NCBI GenBank assembly: GCA_036897485.1
Contig: JAYMTF010001002.1
Span: forward strand, 1 to 27,370
DNA from: Pelargonium nanum
Taxonomy: Eukaryota; Streptophyta; Magnoliopsida; Geraniales; Geraniaceae
DNA: 27,370 bases
Direction of reading: 5' to 3'
The position numbers and the translations under genes were made by a program. Under the pieces are notes generated by a model. It worked only from the letters and a program-made list of their open reading frames with translations, was not told the DNA's origin and did not search any database. Below are positions 10,301 through 18,824 of the stretch, piece by piece; positions within the stretch are counted from its first letter, which is position 1, and each line of letters begins with the position of its first letter.

Positions 10301-12261
10301 AGGTACCCATTGTCTAGATTTGTTGATATTGAACATTTTCAGTTTATCAAAAAAAAAAAAAAAAAAAAAAAAACATCTGCTTAATTTTCTCCAGAAAGCT
10401 AGTCTAAAATAAGGATATCAGAAAATAGACCTCTTCTTTCTGATTGAAGGTGATTTTTTTTCCTGTCGTACAGGCTGTTGAAGTGGCTGGTATATATGAT
10501 CATCAAGGTAGCTGTGATCTTCAGCTGGCATTAACAAGGAACTCATGGAGAGTCAGAGCCAATAACTTATTACTGAGTAAAGAAAAACCCACTGTCCAAC
10601 AGATTCAGCGGCATTTGAAAGAGGTACATTCTGTTTGTTATTTTTTACTTTAGGATATCACTACAGTAGAATGCAGGTCTGTATAATAGATATTTAATCA
10701 TAAAAGTTGGTCAATGCAATTAACATTTGAAACATCTTAAACATTTGTACTGATTGTTTCTGATCCGAAACTTGTGGGAGAATTATTTGATTTAAGAGAA
10801 ATGTAATTTGAATGGCAACTCGTTTACTAATTATATAGTAAAAAGGATCACAGTTACTAGTTCTGGGGGGATGGGGATGTAGACAAGCCCAGAGTCCATG
10901 TTGGGCACTGAGTAACTCTGCATAGTTACTAAAATTGGTCCCAATGTAATTCTCAGTCTACTTATGCCATCTTATTCGTGGCTTCTGTATTGTAAAAAAA
11001 ATCTGCTTAATCCATAACCTTGTGGCTGATGTTGCCAGCGTGTGGTCCAGTTAATTTGCAACTCTGGTTTAAAGAGACTTATTCTATGTACAATTTTTCT
11101 CTAGTGATGTCAATGTTACATCAAGTTTGTATTGACTTGACAGGGACTAGCTATGAACATACCACCAGAAGATCATTTTAGGCAAAAACTTGCTGAAGTG
11201 AAATGTAGAGGCTTGCAGTGGGCTGATCTTGCCAAGAAGGTCTATAATTTGTTTTAAACAGTTTCTTAGTATTGTTTTAGTAAAGGTTGCTGGAGGACTG
11301 ATTTGGCAATTTTTGTATGTTGTGTTCAGGTTGCTACAGATTCTGGGGCACTTAGCCTGGATGAAGTGTTTGAACTTATTATGGAGGGTGAAAATTTGCC
11401 AATTTCCTTGGGGAAAGAACTGGAGGTAACGAATTACATATCTGTTAAACATGTCCAGCATTTTGTTAACCAAATGTTGTTGTGCAGCTGTTGAGAGCTC
11501 GAAGTATGCTTTACTGTATATGCCGAAAGCCCTACGATCAGAGAGCTATGATTGCTTGTGATCAGTGTGATGAATGGTATCACTTTGATTGCATTAGAAT
11601 AGTCTCCCCGCCGAAGTTTTACATATGCCCTGCTTGTGAGCCTCAAATGCAAGAGTCATGTCCAGCATCACTACTGGATCATGATAAGTAAGTTTCTTCA
11701 CCGAGACATTTCTTTTGTGGAAGTTGCGGCTGTGTAAGCTGTGCATTATTGTGCTTTTTGCTTCTTGCACGGAGTCAGTTCCCTCAACATGACATTTATT
11801 TTTGTTTGTGATAGTTGTTGATTCTTTAGAGTTTAAACATGAATTTTAGCCTACGTGGATAGGTGAAGAAAATGTCTATCAAGACGTAGTTTATCTTGCA
11901 ACTATCATGCTGTACGGTCTTTGGTTTTATAAAAACTTCCCTGCCGGTTTTCTTGTCGCTTTTGTAGGGATTTGTGTTTTACTTTATTAATTACTCCAAC
12001 TGCTTTGACAGATCAACTAGCACCAAATCAGAGGAGCCTAAGGCACCATCTGCTTGGCATACAGAATCAAGAAAGCAACCGGAAAAATTGGAGTCCAGTA
12101 TAATGCCAGTGATGCCGGCGGTTTCAGCTGAAATCAATGTTTTTAGGTACCCCAGTGGGATTGATAGATTATGGTGGCGAAACCGGAAGCCTTTTAGAAG
12201 AGCTTCAAAAAAACGAGCTGAGCTGGAGAACCTTTGCCCATTTGTTCATATACAGCAATGA
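762..12261 (+). CDS. JMJ17: KDM5/JARID1-type histone H3K4 demethylase, C-terminal part
   Basis: In plants this family demethylates H3K4 in the nucleus; JMJ17 is linked to ABA and dehydration responses (established for Arabidopsis). Exons: 762-848, 1308-1490, 2140-2292, 2382-2573, 2654-2719, 2856-2951, 4138-4224, 4315-4431, 4522-4729, 4852-4916, 5024-5082, 5176-5307, 5446-5605, 5691-6026, 6479-6658, 6762-6823, 7645-7726, 8122-8271, 8364-8497, 9318-9438, 9520-9593, 10158-10302, 10474-10623, 11144-11239, 11330-11425, 11488-11687 and 12012-12261. All have GT-AG junctions and matching phases. Together they give 3681 nt, 1226 residues plus TGA. Order: C5HC2 finger (residues about 4-37), a long helical PLU-1-like region, PHD finger (about 826-870) and a last PHD finger (about 1085-1130). 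The JmjN/JmjC catalytic half lies beyond the left edge. The preceding exon is frameshifted, so whether a full-length protein is made is uncertain. Confidence 0.9.
3123..3241. repeat. Direct repeat, 45 bp with 74-bp offset
   Basis: Copy 1 at 3123-3167 and copy 2 at 3197-3241 agree at 43 of 45 positions, differing only at GGTCC/GATCC and CAGTTCT/CAATTCT. A partial third unit carrying ATACAAACAGGTC with GGTAGGC lies between them (about 3177-3200). It looks like an internal tandem duplication inside an older repeat. Seen directly. Confidence 0.85.
3728..3960. repeat. Diverged direct duplication, about 90 bp, 142-bp offset
   Basis: Copies at about 3728-3817 and 3869-3959 share GTTCATAA, GACAATGA, AAGTTGT, ATGAGCAC, TCAAAGTTG and the long block CAGATAACTGTTAAGTTAAT in the same order with small differences. 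The offset of the last block is 142 nt. This is an old local duplication inside the JMJ17 intron. No coding potential seen. Confidence 0.8.
6824..7644 (+). other. JMJ17 intron with CT microsatellite
   Basis: An 821-nt intron between exons 6762-6823 and 7645-7726. The phase is consistent: the last two bases AA of the first exon join G to give Lys before FWEEQVHQF. Apart from the CT tract at 7293-7325 the intron is AT-rich and shows no exon. Confidence 0.75.
7293..7325. repeat. (CT)n microsatellite, about 16 units
   Basis: An uninterrupted CT tract of about 33 nt inside a JMJ17 intron. It is seen directly and is likely length-variable between individuals. Confidence 0.95.
8364..9438 (+). other. 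JMJ17: First visible PHD finger of JMJ17
   Basis: Encoded by exons 8364-8497 and 9318-9438, interrupted by an 820-nt intron that carries a MITE-like insertion. The translation contains FLTCSMCKECYHMRCLG followed by YTCPYCQS, giving the Cys/His spacing of a C4HC3 PHD finger together with the CC shortly upstream. The codon across the splice junction is TG|C, so the residue before YH is Cys, not the Trp of the last PHD finger. PHD fingers read histone tails; without that aromatic residue, methyl-lysine binding by this one is doubtful (inference). Confidence 0.8.
8675..8944. mobile_element. MITE-like insertion with TTAT target duplication
   Basis: The 270-bp AT-rich segment begins GGTGTGTTTGGGAAC and ends GTTCCCAATCGCAACC. 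The inverse of the end, GGTTGCGATTGGGAAC, matches the start with a few differences. Similarity continues inward (GCATTTCATTTGAAAT against ATGAATTTGATTTGAAAT). Both ends are flanked by TTAT (8671-8674 and 8945-8948), consistent with a target-site duplication. No transposase is encoded, so it is non-autonomous. The GG(T/G)TNTGTTTGGG-type end resembles PIF/Harbinger or hAT-related plant MITEs, but the family is not settled. It lies in the intron that splits the first PHD finger, 176 nt after the exon. Confidence 0.72.
10349..10373. repeat. Poly(A) tract, 25 nt, in JMJ17 intron
   Basis: A run of 25 A lies between exons 10158-10302 and 10474-10623. No target duplication or retroposon body could be recognised upstream, so a plain homopolymer is the simplest reading. 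Confidence 0.9.
11488..11687 (+). other. JMJ17: C-terminal PHD finger of JMJ17 with H3K4me-reader features
   Basis: A single exon encodes a complete C4HC3 finger: YCICRKP, then ACDQCDEWYHFDC, then ICPAC. The Trp in DEWYHFDC matches the aromatic-cage residue of PHD fingers that bind H3K4me3, such as the last PHD finger of animal KDM5A (established knowledge). In the family, such a reader can keep the demethylase near its substrate. All ligands are present, and the exon is intact and in phase with its neighbours. Confidence 0.88.
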
Positions 12262-13190
12262 ACACCGAAAGTAGATAGATTTCATTTAATTTATTCAATT
12301 GATTTTAGGTCAATTATCAGCTTCCAGTTAAACAAGCAATAATATAAGAAGAAAAAAGTTCCCATTCTCTTTATTGGTATCATTCCTCGTTGCTTGTTTA
12401 AAGGATGAGACCGATCAATTGGAAACAAAACTTCATTTTGACATAATAGAGAATCCCAATTGTTCATATATCATAGACCTTAGGGAACTTAAGCATGTCA
12501 GTTTAATCCTCCTCGGCCCCCTTCATTGCTTCTGCATAGATACTGATTTTAATTTGATTTGTCAATGAAATCTTGATACTGTGGCATTGGTTCCTAACTA
12601 TGTAAGATATCCGTTGGATGTTTCAGTTTCGCGTCGCTTTCTGTCATAATTTACATAGATATGTGATTAATCGATGCGATCAACCACAACGCTAAGGCAC
12701 TGGAGCTGTTTTCAGACCTCAGCCTCACATGCCCCAAATTATGCAACTCAATGTATTCACTATATTGTTGTCATGCATGCTAATCTGATAGATTTTGAGC
12801 TCCAAATTTGCTTCAACCAGTGCAAGATGAGAGGCAAAGTGATTCTATTGTTGAATGTTCATTGATCATTGATCATAGAATTGAATGTTGAAGCCAAGCA
12901 GCAGTAGCAGCAAGTTGACACAGTGCCTATTTGTCCTGACGCTGACCCACTCAAGTCATAGATAGATAGAGTCTAGACTGTATAATAGGAAGTGGAAGAT
13001 TCAGAGAGACTATTGTAGCATTAAATTACAACCACCACTCATCGGTCAATGAATCATCCTTCTAGTGAATGGAAACAAATGAATTGGTAAGAAAGAGCTG
13101 AGATCATCATCATACAAAATCCATCTTTCTGAAACAATTGGTTGATTTTGCAAGAATAAAAGAAACTTAAAATCAAATTATAATGCTTGT
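12262..13190 (+). other. JMJ17 3' UTR and intergenic spacer
   Basis: AT-rich, with no exon-like open frame of note. The first few hundred bases after the TGA at 12259-12261 presumably hold the 3' UTR; CAATAATATAAG near 12337 could act as a poor polyadenylation signal. A small TTGATCATTGATCAT repeat lies near 12862-12877. Short ORFs here have no protein-like features and were not called. Confidence 0.5.
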
Positions 13191-13193
13191 ATT

Positions 13194-13203
13194 TATATAA
13201 AAA
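13194..13203 (+). promoter_or_regulatory. Possible TATA box of the AHL gene
   Basis: TATATAAAAA lies about 900 nt upstream of the AHL start codon. If used, transcription would begin near 13230 and give a long leader containing the GA and CT tracts. A closer start in the CT-rich block near 13440 is equally possible. This is inference from sequence only. Confidence 0.35.
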
Positions 13204-13352
13204 TGATATTTTTATATGAATTAAGCTTGTTTGTATTGTTCCCAATAGTCAAAACCCAATACTAGTGGTGACAGAAGAGACCTCTCTCAATCTCTGGTCT
13301 CTAACATGAGAATAGTAAAAGAAGAAACCAGCAAAGGTGTTGTCATAGAGTC

Positions 13353-13370
13353 AGAGAGAGAGAGAGAGAG
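13353..13370. repeat. GA-rich tract in AHL leader or promoter
   Basis: A short AGAGAGAGAG tract (about nine GA units) lies upstream of the CT-rich leader of the AHL gene. In plants such GAGA tracts can bind BBR/BPC factors, which recruit Polycomb components (established knowledge). Whether this one does is unknown. Confidence 0.6.
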
Positions 13371-13434
13371 AAGGTCACTGGCTCTTCAGGACATGTAGGT
13401 TTGGTAGGTCCACACTGACCTTCCAATTCCAATT

Positions 13435-14108
13435 CACTCTCTTGTGCTTATTTCAGATACCATCCTCTTCTCTTTACTTCAATTCGTTTTCCTCTCAACC
13501 TCTCTTTGTCCTTTTCTGTTTCCTCTCTTTCCCACCACCCTCCCTGCCTGCATTTTCCTCTCAAAACCCTAGACTGAAATCTAGGGTTTTGTTTTGCTTC
13601 ATTTCCTCCTCTAATGTGTTCAGGCATGGTTCGCAACTGTCAGCTTCTGCTTGTGTAATCTGATTCCCCACATTTCTTTTGAGATAACAGAGGGTGTTTA
13701 CGCGTTTCTGAGGGTGAAAAATATCCCGACTTTAGCTTCATTTTCTCTCAAGTTCTGTGGGCAAGTGAGTGAAGATTTTGTTGGATTCTTCTATCTACTT
13801 TCCATAGTTGAAAGAACCACCCTTGAAGTAAGGTACCTTGTTTTGAGATCTCCCTCTGCTAGTATTTTGATGATTGGGGGGTAAAAGTTTTTTTTTTCTT
13901 CCCAATTTGGGTGTAGAGATCAGAAGCTTAGTTGAAAATTCAAGTATCTGGAAAAACCCTTGTAAAACCCTTTTTTTTTTTACGAACTAAACTTAGGTTT
14001 TGAATTTGGTTTCAATTTTGGAATCTGCCCAGGTTGAAGAAATAGTAGGACTAAGTGTTTAGACACCAAAAATCAAGTTTTTTAGGGGCAATTTTTCATT
14101 GTAAATGC
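13435..14108 (+). promoter_or_regulatory. Long CT-rich 5' leader of the AHL gene, possible leader intron
   Basis: From about 13435 the + strand is strongly pyrimidine-rich, then holds a telo-box palindrome (13562-13591), and is followed by AT-rich sequence up to the start codon. A donor-like GTAAGG at 13828 and an acceptor-like TGCCCAG ending at 14032 would define a roughly 205-nt leader intron. I cannot confirm it without transcripts. Short ORFs in this stretch start with weak contexts and look non-coding. Confidence 0.45.
13562..13591. promoter_or_regulatory. Inverted pair of telo boxes
   Basis: CAAAACCCTAGA and its exact reverse complement TCTAGGGTTTTG face each other with a 6-nt spacer, forming a perfect 12-bp stem. 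Each arm contains the telo box AAACCCTA. In plants, telo boxes in promoters and leaders are bound by TRB/ASIL-type factors and take part in Polycomb recruitment and in growth-related expression (established). The site lies about 520 nt before the AHL start codon. Confidence 0.6.
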
Positions 14109-14173
14109 ATGGATGGGAGAGAAGCTCAAGCAATGGCAATGTCTGGTGGGTCAGCTCAATACTACATACATAG
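14105..14173 (+). other. Upstream ORF overlapping the AHL start codon
   Basis: An ATG at 14105 lies four bases before the AHL ATG (14109) in a different frame and opens a 22-codon frame ending at TAG 14171-14173. Both ATGs have T at -3. The real AHL ATG has G at +4 and the upstream one has C. Leaky scanning would be required to reach the AHL start if both are in the mRNA. Confidence 0.5.
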
Positions 14174-17100
14174 AGGAGGGGCTGGTGGGTTCCATTCCCC
14201 ACCTGGGTTCAGAGTCTTGTCCGATCCTAATGCCGGTTCAGCTCAGTCCAATATCCGGGATGGTTCTGTGGGATCCGCATTCTCAATGGAGCCTCCTCAC
14301 ACTCACACCAATTTTGCTCACGACATGAACATGAACATGTCCTCTGGAGTGCCACAGAGTGAGCCTGTGAAGAAGAAAAGAGGGAGGCCCCGGAAATACG
14401 CCCCGGAGGGATCAGGCTCTGTGTCATTGAGATTGTCACCCATGTCAGCTCCTAATCCTTCTACAAGCTTGAGCTCACCAACCCAGAAAAAGAGCAGAGG
14501 AAGGCCACCTGGGACTGGCAGAAAGCAACAACTAGCTGCTCTTGGTGAGTTTTCTTTGGGATCATAGATTGTTTGGGTTGTCTCAGTGTAGTGAAATTGT
14601 TGTTAATTGCATGTCTGTTCTGTGAGAAAGTAATCTTGCTCGCATGCATTATTTTTGAACTGTTGCAAAATTTATCAAATGTTCAAACACCTCATAATGT
14701 CACTAGACAAGCTAAAAGTTAGGTTGTTTTACTTTTGGTAATTATTTTGTTGAAAGAACTGTCAATTTAGTGTCCATGACTCAAGACTGTCATTTATTGA
14801 TACTCATAGTCTGTCCATTACAAGTTATGATTTATCAGGCTTTTATTTTATTTTTATTTTTTTGAGAGAAAAGAAAAGTCGGGTGTGATTTTCTCTTTTA
14901 TATTGGAAATTTATGTACTTTTCTTGTAGGGGAATGGATGAACAGTTCGGCTGGAATTGCTTTTGCACCGCATGTTGTTCATGTTGAACCTGGAGAGGTA
15001 TGCTTCCATTCTAATTTATTACTGAAGTGTATTGTGATGCATGCACTTGTGGAAGACTGATACTGAGATTGTTTGGATGTGGTTATATTTCTGTTTGAAG
15101 TTAAAAGTTTTTCTTTTCTTATAAATAAACAAACTCAAGAATTGTATTCTTGGGAATCTGAAAAGATATGCAAAGAATGATAAGAAGTATGGAAAGGGGA
15201 TTACTCTGCCGACCCTGACATGGTGATAGATTTATAAGGCTTCTACTTGTAAATGTTAGGGGAAAGATTAGTGATGCTTTAAGTTTTACGATTCTGTATA
15301 TTACCTTACAAGTCACGAATCTTCATGGGTGCAGATATTGACTTTGGTAGTAGATTGTAGTTCATCTGGCTTGTGTTGATAGGGCAGTTAAACATGCCTA
15401 CAGTACCAATAGAGTAATGTTATAGGTAGTATGAATCATTGATGCATCAGGTTACAAGCACACACAAAAAAAAAAAAAAAAAACAATGTGCTTGCTTACT
15501 GCTCTATGTCATGGACAGGAGCTCTGAGTTAAAGGTCAAAGTCTTGAATCTCCAGATTAATTGTGATACCTCACTTGACTGTTTGTGCATAAAAGGCTCA
15601 TTGACTTTAAACATTGTTCACAGTTTTTTAAAGTTTAGTTGTTCCTTTTCAGGATATTGCAGCAAAGATTTTGTCATTTGCACAACAGAGGCAGAGGGCT
15701 CTATGCATTTTGTCAGGCAGTGGCACAATTTCTTCAGTAACATTGCGGCAGCCCACATCTTCTGGTGGCAATATTACATATGAGGTTCAAGCACTCAGTA
15801 GTATACATATTTCCTAAGTTGTTTTTTTTTTTCCTTCTGAAAATTATGACTTTTGTGTACATCATGGCCTTGATGGTAATGTGTACTATACGAGTATCAG
15901 TCGTCTATAAAAGAAGGCAAAGGGTTCCCAATAATCTTGAGATTTAGATCCAAGGGAAATGGGTGATATAGTTGGGACTAAACTTAAATGTTATCTTTCG
16001 ATATTACTAGTAGACAATGATCTAAGAGTTTGTTTCTAGGTCAAGTTGGGACATGGATTTTGAATGCATGAGGATAGATTAGTTTGTTATAAATTGTATA
16101 AAATGAGCTGAAATGCTGTTATTAGACATGGAGTTAGGCAGAACTGAAGTGAGTTTGGTTTTAGGTTTTGCATATTTGAGAACTGTTAAGGTATGTTTTG
16201 AATGAATAAGTTTATATGTGGGAAAGTAGTGGTCTATGGTCTGATGCTAAAGTAAAATTGAGGATATCTCAGGTATGGGATGGTGATTCGGCTGGATTTG
16301 TTGAAAACAGTACAAAACAATGGTGTATTTGTTCTAATTGGAAATTGTCATGATGGGGTTTACATTATTTAGTGGCTTCACTTATGGTCTTGTGATATTA
16401 CTGTGGTTCAGTAGCTTAGCCATGCCAAAGGCATATTGTATAATTAAAATGACTGAATGGAGTTTCATTCTGTTACAAGTCTTTTTTACAGTATATTTTT
16501 TTTATTTTTTTATTTTGTTGCGAAGGGAGTTAGCAGCGCCTACAAATAGGTCCTAAATTTTACTGTTCCCCCTACTCCCCCTCCGCTCCGCAGCACCCTA
16601 TCTGTCATATGAAATGAATCTAGTTTCTTTTTCAATGTCTTTTGGTTATTTTGCTTCTCATCTTCGCCTTATTTTCTTTGCGAACACAAGGGGAACTTAT
16701 TTGCTTTATTTTGCTTTTGCAGGGCCGTTTCGAGATATTATGCTTGTCAGGATCCTACCTGGTTGCCGAAGATGGTGGCCCTCGCAATCGAACTGGTGGG
16801 GTTAGTGTCTCCCTTTCTAGTCCTGAGGGCCTTGTCGTTGGTGGTGCAGTTGGCATGCTTATTGCAGCTAGTCCAGTTCAGGTGCTCTAACTTTTATTAT
16901 TTTCACCCCCATTTGTGCTTAAGATTGATGTTTATGTTGCAACTTGTGTTCTCCTACACATTATAGACAGAATTAGTGAGTTTACTCCAAAGATTGTTTT
17001 AAACCAAACATTAAATTTTATGGGATAATTATACTTGTGGGTCAATTTTTAGCATCATATAAATCATAAGAACTACATGTTTTGAGAGTGTAATCTGCTG

Positions 17101-17408
17101 AGTCGGGGATAGCCCCAAATGCGGAACATCTTTTATGTTGCAGTTTTAACCAAAATAGTTCTAAACCTGATAAATATTGCTTGCTGCAGGTGGTGCTCTG
17201 CACTTTTGTATATGGTGGTGCTAGGAGCAAAAGCAATCAACTTGTTAGTCCTAAAGGTGAGGAGCAGAATTCAGAGGCTCAATCAGTTATGCCAACTAAT
17301 GCTCTGCCGACCCCAAAAATCAATCACTCTACAATGAATGTTTGGTCCGGTTCTCAGTCAGTTGATCCGAGGAACCCCCACAATGATATCGACTTGATGC
17401 GGGGATGA
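14109..17408 (+). CDS. AHL: AT-hook motif nuclear-localized protein (AHL), two AT-hooks plus PPC domain
   Basis: AHL proteins are nuclear DNA-binding factors. AT-hooks bind the minor groove of AT-rich DNA, and the PPC/DUF296 domain forms trimers and recruits partners that shape chromatin and growth. Exons: 14109-14544, 14930-14997, 15653-15784, 16723-16881 and 17190-17408; all GT-AG and in phase, 1014 nt, 337 aa. The start is chosen because MDGREAQAMAMSGG matches the family start and lies in the main frame. AT-hook 1 is KKKRGRPRKYAPEG (about residues 92-105) and AT-hook 2 is KKSRGRPPGTGRKQ (about 130-143). The PPC domain runs from about HVVHVEPGED to YGGARSK, with the typical GRFEILCLSGSYL. 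Two hooks plus PPC suits the clade that includes AHL5, AHL12 and AHL1. The tail is Ser/Asn-rich and ends DIDLMRG. Nothing looks broken. Confidence 0.93.
15466..15483. repeat. Poly(A) run in AHL intron 2
   Basis: A run of 18 A preceded by CACACAC inside the 655-nt intron between exons 14930-14997 and 15653-15784. No exon or element boundary recognised around it. Confidence 0.9.
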
Positions 17409-18824
17409 GTTATGGTGCAACAAACACATGATTTTGTATATATGTGTTGTTGTAAATGCACCAAATCTTTGAATTATGTGGATGCGTGTACTATGTATGT
17501 GCTAATATATTCATCACTAGAAAGAAAATATTATGGTAGTTTGGGGGTCAAGATACACTTGGTTGTAACAAAAACAGTTTAACATCCAATGTAAACAGAG
17601 TTGTAGCCTCTGCTCTTGTTAGGGATTATGACTAATTTATTTTAAAAAATCGTAATTTTAAAAAAAATTTGATGTCCTTTTTCATTATTTTTTCTTTCAA
17701 ATTCATATCATTTTCAAATTTCTAAACAGTCCTGCAAAAATATTTAAAAACCTACTATGCGATATTTAAAGTTGCATATTTCTTAGGTATAATTATGGAT
17801 TTCTACCCACATATGTTGTCCTACGACCCACTATCACACTTTTACGAATTCATAATATTTTATCACAAACTTATGATGTCTTAAAACAAATGAGTACATT
17901 TTTCAATCTCATGACAGTTTACTACCAACTACATTGTCGCAAAACAAATTACTAAACTTTTGTGTTTCCGTCCTTTATATCCGTAAGTTTCTACTTCATT
18001 AATAAATCATTAATTTTAATGAAATGAATCATTAATTATCTCCCAATATGTTGTTTACCTATGACATTTATTACTGTTAAGTTCTCAAAATACTCTCACA
18101 ATCTAAAAGAAATAGCTTGAAAGTAGTTCTCATTTCAATTCATCTTTTCGATTTTCCTATAGGATTTTGGATTCGAAAATGATATTTTGGACATCATAAT
18201 TAAATAAATAAATTCATCCATTAAAATGCATGATTTGTAATTTATTTTAGGACATAATAAGTGAATAGTAAAAGGTTGTGGAAATAAAAATAGTGTAGTT
18301 ATGTGTTTTCGAGCATCATCAAGAGCGATGAAATGTTTCGTAAACTAAAAAGTGTGGATAACAGTGTCATAAAACTCAAAAATCGAATAGTGTAGTAATA
18401 TGTTTTTATGACATCATGTATACATGAATAGTAATACATAATTATCCCTTTCTATCATATGAATAGGGCTTATATAGAACATGCCAATAGATTAGCGTCT
18501 TTTGGAAAAGCTGGTGTATCCAAATTATGGTTTAGTCCTTACTTTTGTAATATTTTGAATTAATGAAGCTAATATTTCACTCAAAAAAAAAAAACATCAT
18601 ACAAGAAAAAGTATAGCAAAGCCCCCAAATTTGTAACTGAAAACCAGAGAAATACACTGATATTATTATCTGAAAATAGAAAAGGAAAATACCATTTCAT
18701 TAACACATAACTACTAGCAACTTGAGTACATGTCCCATAGGTAAGAAAACATGGTTATCAATATGCTTATTTCTACACATATTCTCACTTATTCACTGAT
18801 AGCTGATGGTCTGACCTTCTGTTT
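17409..18824. other. Convergent intergenic region between AHL and GPX
   Basis: A strongly AT-rich stretch of about 1.4 kb holding the 3' UTRs of two converging genes. No coding segment is supported. It contains a possible retroposon tail (18418-18594), entered separately. Runs such as TTTTAAAAAA and repeated ATTCATAATATT-like words are common here, but I found no clear terminal repeats. Confidence 0.6.
18418..18594 (+). mobile_element. Possible 5'-truncated LINE tail
   Basis: The segment ends with TTTGTAATATTTTGAATTAATGAAGC and a further 15-18 bases before a run of 12 A (18583-18594), the typical look of a plant LINE 3' end. ACATCAT occurs just after the A run (18594-18600) and also at 18411-18417, which could be a target-site duplication. 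No reverse transcriptase remains. The identification rests on recall of similar tails and is tentative. Confidence 0.3.

Noticed and set aside
11147..11473. 108-residue - strand open frame over JMJ17 exons
   Set aside because: Runs across two well-supported + strand exons and their intron and shows no recognisable features.
16338..16556. Hydrophobic open frame in the AHL intron
   Set aside because: T-rich intron translated as Phe/Leu/Ile; no homology recognised and no splice logic.
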